Source of the DNA: Aureimonas sp. AU12
GTDB lineage: Bacteria; Pseudomonadota; Alphaproteobacteria; Rhizobiales; Rhizobiaceae
DNA length: 43,762 nt
Direction: 5' to 3'
Assembly: GCF_001463705.1 (NCBI RefSeq)
Contig: NZ_BBWH01000006.1
Span: 1-43,762, forward strand
Shown here: positions 23,813-33,280 of the stretch, piece after piece
Layout of the letters: the number at the start of each line of letters is the position of its first letter
Numbering within the stretch: the stretch's first letter is position 1
Made by a program: the position numbers and the translations under genes
Notes under the pieces: generated by a model
What the model saw: only the letters and a program-made list of their open reading frames with translations
What the model was told of the DNA's origin: nothing
Database searches by the model: none

Positions 23813-25015
23813 TCAGGCTGCCGATGGTTGTTCCGGTGGGTGCCCCAGCGCATGGAGAATGCCGCGCAGTTCGGCGAGGCCGCGCATCCGGCCGATGGCC
23901 GGATAGCCCGGCGTCACCACCTTGTGGAGGTCGTCGAGCATGCGATGGCCGTGGTCGGAGCGGATGACGATCGTCTGGCCCTTGGCCCGGGTGCGATCCT
24001 CGGCGACGAGTTCGCGCAGCACCGCCACCATATCGACGTCTCCCTCCAGATGCGCCGACTCGTGGAACGTGCGGGGATCGGCCTCGCGCGTCGTGGCGCG
24101 AAGATGCGAGAAGTGGATGCGCGGGGCGAAGCGGCGAACCATGGCCGGCAGATCGTTGTCGGCGCGCACGCCAAGACTTCCCGTGCAGAAGCACATGCCG
24201 TTGGCCGGCGACGGCACGGCGTCGAACAGGGCGGCATAGTCGTCTTCCGTCGAGGCCACGCGCGGCAGGCCGAAGAGCGGGCGCGGTGGGTCGTCGGGGT
24301 GCAGCGTCAGCTTGACGCCGAAGGCTTCCGCCGCGGGCGTCACGGCGGCTAGGAACTCGACGAGGTGCTGGCGAAGCTTGCCCGCGTCGACGTCGCGATA
24401 GGTTGCCAGCCGATCGCGAAAAGCCGGGATGGTCATCGGATCGGTGGTGGAGCCCGGCAGCGCGCTCGCGATGTTGCGCACGAGATCGGCGGCGGTGGCC
24501 TCGTCCATCGCCTCGAAAACGGCCTTGGCGCGCGCCTGCTCCTCCGGGGTGTAGTCGCGCTCGGCGCCGGGACGCTCCAGGATATGCAGCTCGAAGGCGG
24601 CGAACGTGTCGAAGTCGAAGCGCATGGCGGTCGCGCCGGTCGGGGTAACGAAGTCGAGATCGGTGCGACACCAGTCGACCACCGGCATGAAATTGTAGCA
24701 GACGATGCCGATGCCCGCCTTGCCCACGCTCTCCAGGCTGGCGATCCAGGCTTCGATCTCGGCCTTAGCCGCCCCGCCGGTGCGTTTCACCGCGTCGGGA
24801 ATGGGGATGCTTTCGACCACCGACCAGCGCAGCGGCACGCGGCCGGGCGGCGTCGTCTCGATGAGGTCGCGGCGGCGCTCGACGGCCTCGCGGGTCCACA
24901 CCGCGCCGATCGGCTCGTCATGCAGCGCGGAGACGATGTCGCTCGCCCCAACCTGCCGCACCTCGTCCAGGGTCACGGGCGCCTTCGGCCCGAACCAGCG
25001 CCAACCTTGCCGCAT
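23813..25015 (-). CDS. uxuA: mannonate dehydratase
   Basis: This 400-residue UxuA-family enzyme dehydrates D-mannonate to 2-keto-3-deoxygluconate. Recognisable segments are WRWFGPKAPVTLDEVRQVGA at the N-terminus, the metal-site region LHPDDPPRPLFGLPRV, CFCTGSLGVR, HFSHLRA and the C-terminal RSDHGHRML. Length is normal. GGAGGA lies about seven bases upstream of ATG 25015. It follows the GntR gene by 42 bases on the same strand, so both are likely cotranscribed and divergent from uxaC. Confidence 0.93.
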   Translation of the reverse strand: MRQGWRWFGPKAPVTLDEVRQVGASDIVSALHDEPIGAVWTREAVERRRDLIETTPPGRVPLRWSVVESIPIPDAVKRTGGAAKAEIEAWIASLESVGKAGIGIVCYNFMPVVDWCRTDLDFVTPTGATAMRFDFDTFAAFELHILERPGAERDYTPEEQARAKAVFEAMDEATAADLVRNIASALPGSTTDPMTIPAFRDRLATYRDVDAGKLRQHLVEFLAAVTPAAEAFGVKLTLHPDDPPRPLFGLPRVASTEDDYAALFDAVPSPANGMCFCTGSLGVRADNDLPAMVRRFAPRIHFSHLRATTREADPRTFHESAHLEGDVDMVAVLRELVAEDRTRAKGQTIVIRSDHGHRMLDDLHKVVTPGYPAIGRMRGLAELRGILHALGHPPEQPSAA

Positions 25016-25057
25016 CGATCTTTCCTCCAGTGAAACGGGCCGTCGGCACGAGGCCGA

Positions 25058-25786
25058 TCAGGCGAAATAGTCGGGGAAGCGTCCGCGAAGCGCCGCGACG
25101 TCGGGCAGCACCGCGCCGAGATGCACGTCGATCGCCCGACGCGCCTCGGCCTGGTCTCCGGCCGCGATCGCGTCGCGGATCACGACATGCTCGGCGATCA
25201 CGTGGTTCATCCGGCCGAGCGCCGGCAGGGTCAGGCGCCGCGCCCGGTCGATCTGCATCTTCACCTGCATCAAGAGGCGCCAGATGCCGGGATGACCGCC
25301 GATCGCCGCGATCTCGGCATGGAAGGCCTCGTCGGCCTCGTGAAACAGCCCGAGTTCGCCGTGCTCGGCAGCAAGGCGCTGGCGCAGGATCACCGCGTCG
25401 AGGCGCAACGCCCGGCGCGGATCGCCCGATGCGGCCGCAGCCTCCACGGTGATGCCCTCCAGCGCCTTGCGCACGAGAACCGCCTCGGGAATCGCGGTGA
25501 CGGGAATGCGCGAGACGAAGGTGCCGGACTGGGGAAAGACGTCGACCAGCCCCATCTCGGCCAGCCGGATCACCGCCTCGCGCACCGGCGTGCGGCTGAC
25601 GGCAAATCGGTCGATGATCGCCTTTTCCTGCAGCGGCGTCCCCGGTGGAAGCTCGAGCGATACGATCTCGCCGAGCAGAGTGTCGAAGATCAGCCCGGCC
25701 GAGGTGACACGGCGGCGCATCGGTCCGGTGGCGGCACGGCGGGTCGAAACCGTCGACGCCAAAGCGCCCTCGCCTTCGTCCCGCAT
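25058..25786 (-). CDS. GntR-family regulator (FCD), probable hexuronate regulator
   Basis: This 242-residue FadR-subfamily regulator has a winged helix at about 28-95 (AIIDRFAVSRTPVREAVIRL) and an FCD effector domain at about 100-225 (FHEADEAFHAEIAAIGGHP). It lies between uxuA and uxaC and is divergent from uxaC, the usual place for a hexuronate-responsive regulator such as UxuR/ExuR. A dyad overlapping a candidate uxaC promoter (25835-25851) is a likely target. In E. coli these regulators respond to fructuronate or related uronates; the effector here is inferred from context. Confidence 0.88.
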   Translation of the reverse strand: MRDEGEGALASTVSTRRAATGPMRRRVTSAGLIFDTLLGEIVSLELPPGTPLQEKAIIDRFAVSRTPVREAVIRLAEMGLVDVFPQSGTFVSRIPVTAIPEAVLVRKALEGITVEAAAASGDPRRALRLDAVILRQRLAAEHGELGLFHEADEAFHAEIAAIGGHPGIWRLLMQVKMQIDRARRLTLPALGRMNHVIAEHVVIRDAIAAGDQAEARRAIDVHLGAVLPDVAALRGRFPDYFA

Positions 25787-25819
25787 GCCGTCCTCCTCGC
25801 ATCGCCGCTTCGGCGGTCG

Positions 25820-25851
25820 TTGACATTCTAGTATATCAATCGTTAGTTGAT
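25820..25851 (+). promoter_or_regulatory. candidate uxaC promoter with overlapping operator
   Basis: TTGACA at 25820-25825 is followed after 17 bases by TTAGTT at 25843-25848. The dyad ATCAA(7)TTGAT at 25835-25851 covers the -10 element, so a bound GntR regulator would block it. A second palindrome-like word, CTAGTATATCAA, lies just upstream. Confidence 0.55.
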
Positions 25852-25911
25852 GCCAAGCGCGACCCCGAGGGTTTGCCGAGCCGGAAACCGGCCGAAGGGA
25901 GGACGTGGATC

Positions 25912-27312
25912 ATGGCGCTCAATCCGGACCGGCTCCTGCCGATCGAGCCCGAGGCACGCGCGATCGCCCGTCGCCTGTTCGAGGGCGTGGCCAATCTGCC
26001 GATCGTCTCGCCGCACGGCCACACCGACCCGCTCTGGTACGCCGACAACCAGCCCTTCCCGGACCCCGCGGCGCTCTTCGTGGTGCCCGATCACTATATC
26101 TTCCGCATGCTCTACTCGCAGGGCGTGCCGCTCGAAGCGCTCGGCGTGCCGCGCACCGACGGGGGACCGAGCGAAACCGATCCGCGCGCCATTTGGCGCA
26201 TCTTCGCGGAGAACTATCCGCTCTTTCGCGGCACCCCCTCTCGCCTCTGGTTCGAGCATTCGCTGGAGACGGTCTTCGGCATCGAACAGCGCCTGACCGC
26301 CGGAAATGCCGACGCGCTCTACGAACTGATCACGGAGCGGCTCGGCGACGACGACATGCGGCCCCGCGCGCTCTTCGACCGCTTCGGGATCGAGGCGATC
26401 TCCACCACTGACGCCGCGATCGACGATCTCGCCGCCCATGACCGCATCCGGCAGTCGGGCTGGAGCGGCCGGGTTCTTCCCTGCTACCGTCCCGACGCCG
26501 TGATCGACGCCGACCGGCCCGACTTCGCCGCCTCGCTCGACCGCCTGTTCGAACTGACCGGCCAGCCGCGCACCTACGCCGGCTATCTCGAAGCGCACCG
26601 TATCCGCCGCGCCTATTTCAAGGCGCGCGGCGCCACCGCCACCGATCACGGGCATCCGACGGCACGCACAGCCGCGCTGACGCCGGCGGAAGCCGCGCTG
26701 CTCTTCGACAAGGTCGTGTCGGGACGCGCGGAACTCGCCGAGACCGAGCTGTTCCGGGCGCAGATGCTGACCGAGATGGCGCGCATGAGCCTCGAGGACG
26801 GGCTGGTGATGCAGATCCACCCCGGCTCGATGCGCAACCACAACCCCGCGCTCTTCGCGCGCTTCGGGATGGACAAGGGTGCCGATATTCCGACCCGCAC
26901 CGACTACGTGCGGGCGCTCAAGCCCTTGCTCGATCAGGTCGGCAACGAGCCGCAGCTCACCGTCATCGTCTTCACGCTCGACGAGACCGTCTATTCGCGC
27001 GAGCTCGCGCCGCTGGCCGGCCATTATCCAGCGCTGCGCCTCGGCCCCGCCTGGTGGTTCTTTGACAGCCCGGAGGGCATGCGCCGCTTCCGCGAGACCA
27101 CGACCGAGACCGCCGGTTTCTACAACACGGTCGGCTTCAACGACGACACCCGCGCCTTCCTGTCGATCCCCGCCCGACACGACGTCGCACGGCGGGTGGA
27201 CTGCGCCTATCTCGCCCGCCTCGTGGCGGACGGGCGTCTCGACGAGGACGAGGCCCACGAGGTGGCCGCCGATCTCGCCTACCGGCTCGCCAAGCTGGCG
27301 TACCGGCTCTGA
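25912..27312 (+). CDS. uxaC: glucuronate isomerase
   Basis: This 466-residue enzyme isomerises D-glucuronate to D-fructuronate, or galacturonate to tagaturonate. The metal-binding motif SPHGHTDPLWYADN is near the N-terminus (H35 and H37). Other family segments are HPGSMRNHNPALFARFG, GPAWWFFDSPEGMRRFRE and VGFNDDTRAFLSIPARHD. The length is close to known UxaC. ATG 25912 is preferred over an in-frame ATG at 25873, because GGGAGGA lies about nine bases upstream and the family N-terminus begins there. It leads a unit that continues with an importer and uxuB. Confidence 0.93.
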   Translation: MALNPDRLLPIEPEARAIARRLFEGVANLPIVSPHGHTDPLWYADNQPFPDPAALFVVPDHYIFRMLYSQGVPLEALGVPRTDGGPSETDPRAIWRIFAENYPLFRGTPSRLWFEHSLETVFGIEQRLTAGNADALYELITERLGDDDMRPRALFDRFGIEAISTTDAAIDDLAAHDRIRQSGWSGRVLPCYRPDAVIDADRPDFAASLDRLFELTGQPRTYAGYLEAHRIRRAYFKARGATATDHGHPTARTAALTPAEAALLFDKVVSGRAELAETELFRAQMLTEMARMSLEDGLVMQIHPGSMRNHNPALFARFGMDKGADIPTRTDYVRALKPLLDQVGNEPQLTVIVFTLDETVYSRELAPLAGHYPALRLGPAWWFFDSPEGMRRFRETTTETAGFYNTVGFNDDTRAFLSIPARHDVARRVDCAYLARLVADGRLDEDEAHEVAADLAYRLAKLAYRL

Positions 27313-27367
27313 CAATCCGGCCCGCGGACGGGAGACCGCGCAAGGGCCCTTCGGGAGGAACACCACC

Positions 27368-28546
27368 ATGCACCTGACACGCAGACGGTTCGTCGGCGGC
27401 GCGGCCGCGGGTTTTGCGGGCGCCACCCTCTTCGGCGGCAAGGCCTTCGCGGCGCTCGCCAAACCCTCCTCGCCGGTGACGATCACCGTGGTCGACGTCG
27501 CCGGCAATCTGGCGCTGACGCAGGCCGCGATGCAGCGCTACACCGAGATGAAGCCCGAATGGGCGAGCCGCATCGCCTTCACCAAGGCGCCTGCCCCCGA
27601 GCTTCCCGCCAAGCTGAAGGCCCAGCAGAACGCCGGACGCCTCGACATCGACCTCGTCCTCACCGGCACCGACGCGCTCTCGGCCGGCCTCGACCAGGAT
27701 CTCTGGACGGACCTGACGCCTTACAAGGCGGACTTGCCGAACCTCGAGGTCCTCTACATCCCGCAGGCCTTCAAGATGCAAGCCATGGCCAAAGACCGGG
27801 GCGTCGTCGTCTCCTACTATCCGTCCGGACCGCTCATCGAATACATGCCCGACCGGGTGCCGACGCCGCCGAAGACGGCCGAGGAGCTGCTGGCCTACAC
27901 CAAGGCCAACCCCAACAAGTTCATCTATGCCCGCCCCTCGAACTCCGGGCCGGGCCGCACCTTCCTCATGGGTCTGCCCTACCTCCTGAAGGACGCCGAT
28001 CCGCGCGATCCCGAGAAGGGCTGGGACAAAACCTGGACCTTCCTCGAAGAGCTCGGCCAGAACATTGAGTACTACGCCTCCGGTACGACGCAGACGATGC
28101 GCGAACTCGGCGAGGGCACGCGCGACATCGTGGTCTCGACCACCGGCTGGGACATCAACCCCCGCGTTCTCGGCGTCGTGCCGGCGGAAGCGGAAGTCGG
28201 CACGCTCGCCGGTTTCCACTGGGTTACGGACGCCCATTACATGGTGGTGCCGAAGGGCGTCTCCGAAGAGAAGCTCGCCGTGCTCCTCGACCTCATGAAC
28301 TTCATGCTGACGCCGGAGTCTCAGGCCTACGCCTACGACCAGGGCTATTTCTACCCCGGCCCGGCGGTGAAGGACGTGCCGCTCTCGATGGCGCCGCAGG
28401 AGAGCCAGGACGCCATCAAGGAGTTCGGCCGGCCGCAATACGACCAGTGGATCGCCGAGAACCCGCTGGAAACGCCCCTCGACGCCGACAAGCTCGTCGC
28501 CGCCTTCCGCATCTGGGACGAGCGGATCGGCGCCAAGAAGAGCTGA
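27368..28546 (+). CDS. ABC importer periplasmic binding protein, Tat signal
   Basis: This 392-residue extracellular binding protein has a twin-arginine signal (LTRRRFVGGAA) directly at the N-terminus. Its mature part resembles iron/polyamine-type binding proteins (VDVAGNLALTQAAMQRYTEM; NSGPGRTFLMGLPYLLKDAD). ATG 27368 follows a GGGAGGAA ribosome site. Placed 55 bases after uxaC and ahead of an ATPase, two permeases and uxuB, it probably brings in a hexuronate or hexuronate-containing oligosaccharide. That would be an unusual substrate for this importer class, so the role is inference. Confidence 0.85.
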   Translation: MHLTRRRFVGGAAAGFAGATLFGGKAFAALAKPSSPVTITVVDVAGNLALTQAAMQRYTEMKPEWASRIAFTKAPAPELPAKLKAQQNAGRLDIDLVLTGTDALSAGLDQDLWTDLTPYKADLPNLEVLYIPQAFKMQAMAKDRGVVVSYYPSGPLIEYMPDRVPTPPKTAEELLAYTKANPNKFIYARPSNSGPGRTFLMGLPYLLKDADPRDPEKGWDKTWTFLEELGQNIEYYASGTTQTMRELGEGTRDIVVSTTGWDINPRVLGVVPAEAEVGTLAGFHWVTDAHYMVVPKGVSEEKLAVLLDLMNFMLTPESQAYAYDQGYFYPGPAVKDVPLSMAPQESQDAIKEFGRPQYDQWIAENPLETPLDADKLVAAFRIWDERIGAKKS

Positions 28547-28595
28547 GTCGTTTAAGGGCGCAGCCGATGTCCCGCTGCGCTCCGGCGAACCGACA

Positions 28596-28628
28596 GCCCT
28601 CGTCCCGAACCCATCGAGGGACGAGGGC
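28596..28628 (+). repeat. strong stem-loop after binding-protein gene
   Basis: GCCCTCGTCCC (28596-28606) and GGGACGAGGGC (28618-28628) are perfect 11-bp arms with an 11-base loop, about 50 bases after the binding-protein stop. No T-run follows. It probably stabilises the upstream message or attenuates the ATPase and permease genes. Confidence 0.75.
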
Positions 28629-28733
28629 GCCGACTTTGATCGACCCACCCCCATCGCCCATCGAACCGTTCGGGACGGGGTGGATGAAGGTTCAAGCGCT
28701 CGATGACCTCATGCGGCCGACGACCGCTTCCAC

Positions 28734-28752
28734 CGCCGGCGCGATGCCGGCG
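28734..28752 (+). repeat. second stem-loop before the ATPase gene
   Basis: CGCCGGC and GCCGGCG pair around a GCGAT loop, 34 bases upstream of the ATPase ATG. With the preceding hairpin it marks a structured 240-base spacer. Confidence 0.55.
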
Positions 28753-28786
28753 CTTCCCCTGACGAGCCGTTCCCGGAGCCCACGCC

Positions 28787-29899
28787 ATGAACGCCCATTC
28801 CGCTTCCGTGAAGCCCAACGGCCCCGCAGGCTCGCCCCGCACCGGGGGCGGCCGGCTTGAACTTCTCGGCCTCCGGCGCTCCTTCGGCTCCTATAACGCG
28901 CTGGCCGGCATCGACCTGACGGTGGAGCGCGGCGAGTTCATCGCGCTGCTCGGCCCGTCCGGTTGCGGGAAGTCGACAGCGCTCAACTGCATCGCCGGCC
29001 TCCTGCCGCTGACCGGCGGCGAGATCCGTCTCGACGGCCGACGCATCGACGAGTTGCAGCCCGAGGAGCGCGGCTTCGGCATGGTGTTCCAGAGCTACGC
29101 GCTCTTCCCGCACATGACGATCCGCAAGAATGTCGGCTTCGGCCTGACGATGCAGGGCGTCGCGAAGGCCGAAGCCGAGGAGCGCATCGATCGGGCGCTC
29201 GACCTCGTGCGCCTGCGCGAACAGGGCGACAAGCTGCCCGGCCAGCTGTCCGGCGGCCAGCAGCAGCGCGTCGCCATCGCCCGCGCCATCGTCATCCGCC
29301 CGCCGCTCGTGCTCATGGACGAGCCGCTGTCCAATCTCGACGCCAAGCTGCGGCTGGAGATGCGCGCCGAGATCCGCGCCATCCACGACGCCATCGGCTC
29401 CACCACCATCTACGTCACGCACGATCAGGACGAGGCGCTGTCGCTCGCCGACCGGATCGTGGTGATGAGCGGCGGCGTGATCCGCCAGACCGGCACGCCC
29501 GAAGACCTCTACGAGCGGCCGAACCATCTCGACGTCGCCGACTTCATGGGCTTTCGCACCCGCATCGAGGGGCGCGTCGCCGACGCAGGCGTCGGGCGCA
29601 CCACGATCGAGGCCGGCGGAAGCCGCTTCGTGCTGCATCGCTCGACCGACCTGCCGCAGGGCGCCCCGATCGTCCTCTCGATCCGCCCGGAAGATCTCGT
29701 CGCCGCACGCTCGGGCGAGGGCCTTCGCGCCGTCGTGCGATCCAGCGAGTACCGGGGCCGCGCCTATTTTGGCGTCGCCGTCCTGCCCGGCGAAGCATTG
29801 GCCTATTTCCGCTCCGACAGTCCGGTGGCGAACGGCGAGACGATCGTGCTCTCGCCCGATCCGCAGCGCACGCTGATCTTCGCGGGCGACGCCCGATGA
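28787..29899 (+). CDS. ABC importer ATP-binding protein (PotA/FbpC type)
   Basis: This 370-residue ATPase has Walker [10 protein letters not shown] at 56-64, Q-loop [10 protein letters not shown], signature [16 protein letters not shown], Walker [13 protein letters not shown] and switch [10 protein letters not shown]-terminal TOBE-like region follows ([16 protein letters not shown]). An N-terminal extension of about 20 residues precedes the first conserved strand. The stop overlaps the next permease start as ATGA. It energises the importer of the hexuronate cluster. It might also serve the CUT1 importer at 35.4-38.5 kb, which has no ATPase gene, but that is speculation. Confidence 0.9.
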   Translation: MNAHSASVKPNGPAGSPRTGGGRLELLGLRRSFGSYNALAGIDLTVERGEFIALLGPSGCGKSTALNCIAGLLPLTGGEIRLDGRRIDELQPEERGFGMVFQSYALFPHMTIRKNVGFGLTMQGVAKAEAEERIDRALDLVRLREQGDKLPGQLSGGQQQRVAIARAIVIRPPLVLMDEPLSNLDAKLRLEMRAEIRAIHDAIGSTTIYVTHDQDEALSLADRIVVMSGGVIRQTGTPEDLYERPNHLDVADFMGFRTRIEGRVADAGVGRTTIEAGGSRFVLHRSTDLPQGAPIVLSIRPEDLVAARSGEGLRAVVRSSEYRGRAYFGVAVLPGEALAYFRSDSPVANGETIVLSPDPQRTLIFAGDAR

Positions 29900-30804
29900 G
29901 CGACCTTGCCCTTTCCTCACGTGCGCAGCCGCGCAACTCGCTGCGCACGCGGCTTGCGGCCAAGGGGTTCGACGCCACGACCCTCCTCGTGCTGCCCGGG
30001 CTCGTCTCGATCCTCGCCCTCTTCGTCTACCCGTTTCTGTATGGGCTGGTGGATTCGCTGACCCCCGAGACCGGCGCTTGGTACGAGAACTACCGGCGCT
30101 TCTTCTCCGACCCGTTTCTCTACAACACGATCGGGGCGACGCTCTGGCTGGCGCTGCCTGTGACGATCCTCAATCTCGCACTGGCCGTGCCCATCGCCTT
30201 CCGCGTCCGGCTGATGCGCCGGCAGAAGCTGCTGACGATCCTCCTCGTCCTGCCGATCACGCTCGGCACGGTGCTCGTCGCCGAAGGCTTGCTGAACTTC
30301 CTGGGGCCGCAAGGCTGGTTCAACCGGACGCTGATCCTCATCGGCCTCCTCGACACGCCCATTCGCCTGACGAACAACTACTGGGGCGTTTTCGCCTCGC
30401 TGCTGATCACCGGCTTTCCCTTCTCGTTCCTGCTGACGCTTTCCTACGTCTCCGGCATCGACCCCGCGATCGAGCATGCGGCGGCGACGCTCGGAGCCAA
30501 CGCGTGGCAGCGGTTCCGCCGCGTGTTCCTGCCGCTGCTGGTGCCGGGGCTCGCCGTCACCTTCTGCCTTGCCTTCGTCCAGGCCTTCGCGGTCTTCCCC
30601 TCGGCGGTGCTGCTCGGCGCGCCGGCCGGGCCGACGCGCGTCATCTCGATCGCCGCCTATTCGGCGGCCTTCGAGGAGTACAATCACTCGCTGGGTTCGG
30701 CGATCGCGATCATCATGGGCGTGGTGCAGCTCGTCGTGGTGCTGGCCGTCCTGGCGCTGCGCCGCCTGTTCTATCGCGGCCCCACCGGCGGAACGAAGGG
30801 TTGA
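29896..30804 (+). CDS. ABC importer permease (PotB-like)
   Basis: This 302-residue membrane protein has about six helices, the first at TLLVLPGLVSILALFVYPFL. The EAA-type loop reads EHAAATLGANAWQRFRRVFLP. The ATG at 29896 lies inside the ATPase stop (ATGA). It forms half of the channel of the predicted uronate importer. Charged N-terminal residues (RNSLRTRLAAKG) suggest a cytoplasmic start. Confidence 0.88.
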   Translation: MSDLALSSRAQPRNSLRTRLAAKGFDATTLLVLPGLVSILALFVYPFLYGLVDSLTPETGAWYENYRRFFSDPFLYNTIGATLWLALPVTILNLALAVPIAFRVRLMRRQKLLTILLVLPITLGTVLVAEGLLNFLGPQGWFNRTLILIGLLDTPIRLTNNYWGVFASLLITGFPFSFLLTLSYVSGIDPAIEHAAATLGANAWQRFRRVFLPLLVPGLAVTFCLAFVQAFAVFPSAVLLGAPAGPTRVISIAAYSAAFEEYNHSLGSAIAIIMGVVQLVVVLAVLALRRLFYRGPTGGTKG

Positions 30805-30808
30805 ACCG

Positions 30809-31654
30809 ATGATCAGGGATCGCGGCCTCGGGTCGAAGCTCTGGCGCGCCGCCGTCTGGGGCGTCACCATCCTCTTCGTCCTCAACCTCCTCGGCGTCAT
30901 CGGTGCCGTCGTGACCAATTCGCTGGCGACGCGCTGGCTCGGCACGTGGCTGCCGACCGGCTGGACGACCCGCTGGTATTTCGACGCCTGGCGCGAGTTC
31001 CAGCTGACGGAGGTGCTTCTCGTCACCTTCCAGATCGTCTTCCTCGTCACGATCCTGTCGGGCCTCATCGGCATCACCACGGCCTATGCTCTGGCGCGAC
31101 GCGAGTTCGCCGGCAAGCGTTTCGTGGTGCTGGTCTTCCTCCTGCCGCTGCTCGTGCCGCCTCTCACCTACGGCATCCCGCTGGCGACGCTGCTCTATCA
31201 GGTCGGCCTCGGCGGCACCTTCTGGGGCGTCGTCATCATCAACCTCGTGCCGTCCATTCCCTTCGTCGTGCTGGTGATGATCCCCTTCATCGAGCAGATC
31301 GACCCGCGCATCGAAGCCGCGGCGCGTGTCTTCGGCGCGCGCACCGGCAGCCTCTTCCTGCGCATCCTGCTCCCGCTTCTGCTGCCGGGGATGCTGGCGG
31401 CGCTGCTCCTGGTGCTGGTGCGCACGATCGCGATGTTCGAGCTGACCTTCCTCGTCGCCGGCCCCACCAGCCAGACGCTCGTCGTCTCGCTCTATTATGC
31501 CGTCTTCGCGGCGGGCGTTCGCGCCTCGCAGTCGATCGACGCGATGGCGGTGGTCTATATGGTGACGACGCTGTTCTGGCTCGTGCTCGCGCTGCGTTTC
31601 GTCAACCCAACCCAGATCGTCGCCCGCGCCAAGCAGCCTTCGAACGCACATTGA
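30809..31654 (+). CDS. ABC importer permease (PotC-like)
   Basis: This 281-residue second channel subunit starts four bases after its partner. About six hydrophobic helices are visible, the first at VWGVTILFVLNLLGVIGAVV. The coupling loop reads EAAARVFGARTGSLFLRILLP. It is followed within eight bases by uxuB, which ties the importer firmly to hexuronate breakdown. Confidence 0.88.
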   Translation: MIRDRGLGSKLWRAAVWGVTILFVLNLLGVIGAVVTNSLATRWLGTWLPTGWTTRWYFDAWREFQLTEVLLVTFQIVFLVTILSGLIGITTAYALARREFAGKRFVVLVFLLPLLVPPLTYGIPLATLLYQVGLGGTFWGVVIINLVPSIPFVVLVMIPFIEQIDPRIEAAARVFGARTGSLFLRILLPLLLPGMLAALLLVLVRTIAMFELTFLVAGPTSQTLVVSLYYAVFAAGVRASQSIDAMAVVYMVTTLFWLVLALRFVNPTQIVARAKQPSNAH

Positions 31655-31661
31655 GACCCTC

Positions 31662-33137
31662 ATGACCCGCCTCAGCAACCAGACGATCGACACCTTGCCG
31701 AAGGGCGTCGAGACACCCGCCTACCGCCGCGCCGACCTCAAGCCCGGCATCGTCCATCTTGGCCTCGGCGCCTTCCACCGTGCTCATCAGGCCGTCTACA
31801 CCGAACGGGCGCTCGCTGCCGGGGACCTGCGCTGGGGCACGGTCGGCGTCTCGCTCCGCTCGCCCGACACGCGCGATGCACTGGCCCCGCAGGACGGGCT
31901 CTACACCGTGGCGGTGCGCGACGGGGCCGGCGACCGGTTCCAGGTGATCGGCGGCATCATCGGCCAGCTCGTGGCGCCCGAAGATCCCGCCGCCGTGCTG
32001 GCGGCGCTGGCCCATCCCGATGCGCGCATCGTCTCGCTGACGGTGACGGAAAAGGGCTACTGCCACCGGCCGGCGACGGGCGAACTGGACGAGGCGCATC
32101 CCGACATCGTCCACGACCTTGCCCATCCCAATGCGCCCCGCTCGGCGCCGGGCTTTCTCGTCGAGGCCATTCGCCTGCGCCGTGACGCCGGCCTGCCGCC
32201 GCTGACGGTGCTTTCGTGCGACAATCTTCCCTCGAACGGCCACACCGTCGCGAAGGTCGTGCGGCAGCTGGCAACCCTGCGCGATCCCGCCCTCGGCGCC
32301 TTCGTCGAGGCCGAGATCGCCTTCCCCTCGACGATGATCGACCGCATCGTACCGGCCACCACGGACGTCGACCGCGAGACCGTGGCTGCCGCGCTTGGGC
32401 TCGACGACGCCTGGCCGGTCATGACCGAGCCCTTCTCCCAATGGGTGGTGGAGGACCACTTCCCGAGCGGGCGGCCGGACTGGGCGGCGGCGGGCGTCAC
32501 CTTCACCCACGAGGTCGGCGCCTTCGAGACGATGAAGCTGCGGCTTCTCAACGGCAGCCATTCGACGCTCGCCTATCTCGGCTATCTCGCCGGCCACGAG
32601 ACTGTGTCGGAGACGATGGCGGCCGAGGGGTTCGACGCGCTCGTGCGGGGCCTGATGGAGGACGAGGTCTCGCCCACCCTGCCCGACCTCGCCGGCTTCG
32701 ATCTGCCGGCCTATCGTGACGATCTGCGCGCCCGTTTCCGCAATCCGGCGCTGCGTCATCGCACCTGGCAGATCGCGATGGACGGCTCGCAGAAGGTGCC
32801 GCAGCGGCTGCTCGGCACGATCCGAGACCGGTTGGCCAGCGGGGCCGGCTTCGACCGTCTGGCGCTCGGCCTTGCCGGCTGGATGATCTATGCCGCTGGG
32901 CGCGACGAGCGCGGCGTCGAGATCGACGTACGCGACCCCCTCGCCGCGCGCCTGCGCGAAGCCGCCGGTGGCGCTGCGACCCCGGACGAGCTGGTCGCCG
33001 CCTATATGGGCTTCGGCGAAGTCTTCGGCACCGATCTGCCGACGTCGGCCGTTTTCCGCGACACGGTGGCCCGTCAGGTCGCGGCACTGCGCGAGAACGG
33101 CGCGGCTCGAACGGTGGCGGGCTTCGGCCCGCGGTAG
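31662..33137 (+). CDS. uxuB: fructuronate reductase (mannitol dehydrogenase family)
   Basis: This 491-residue polyol/uronate dehydrogenase reduces D-fructuronate to D-mannonate with NADH. The N-terminal Rossmann region contains IVHLGLGAFHRAHQAVY. The catalytic Lys-Asn-His set is in MKLRLLNGSHSTLAYLGYLAG. Length and motifs match UxuB/mannitol dehydrogenases. Tagaturonate reductase or mannitol dehydrogenase are alternatives, but uxaC and uxuA in the same cluster favour UxuB. It closes the operon that begins at uxaC. Confidence 0.9.
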   Translation: MTRLSNQTIDTLPKGVETPAYRRADLKPGIVHLGLGAFHRAHQAVYTERALAAGDLRWGTVGVSLRSPDTRDALAPQDGLYTVAVRDGAGDRFQVIGGIIGQLVAPEDPAAVLAALAHPDARIVSLTVTEKGYCHRPATGELDEAHPDIVHDLAHPNAPRSAPGFLVEAIRLRRDAGLPPLTVLSCDNLPSNGHTVAKVVRQLATLRDPALGAFVEAEIAFPSTMIDRIVPATTDVDRETVAAALGLDDAWPVMTEPFSQWVVEDHFPSGRPDWAAAGVTFTHEVGAFETMKLRLLNGSHSTLAYLGYLAGHETVSETMAAEGFDALVRGLMEDEVSPTLPDLAGFDLPAYRDDLRARFRNPALRHRTWQIAMDGSQKVPQRLLGTIRDRLASGAGFDRLALGLAGWMIYAAGRDERGVEIDVRDPLAARLREAAGGAATPDELVAAYMGFGEVFGTDLPTSAVFRDTVARQVAALRENGAARTVAGFGPR

Positions 33138-33280
33138 GTATGCGGCGGGAGGCATGCGGCTTCGACGTTCTTGCGAGTAGCGGCATCGCACCGGACGAGG
33201 ATCGTGTTGGCCTCCAACACTTCTTGACCCTCAGATCTCCGGCGCCCGCCGTCGCCCCATAGGCGCCCCCCATCAGCATC

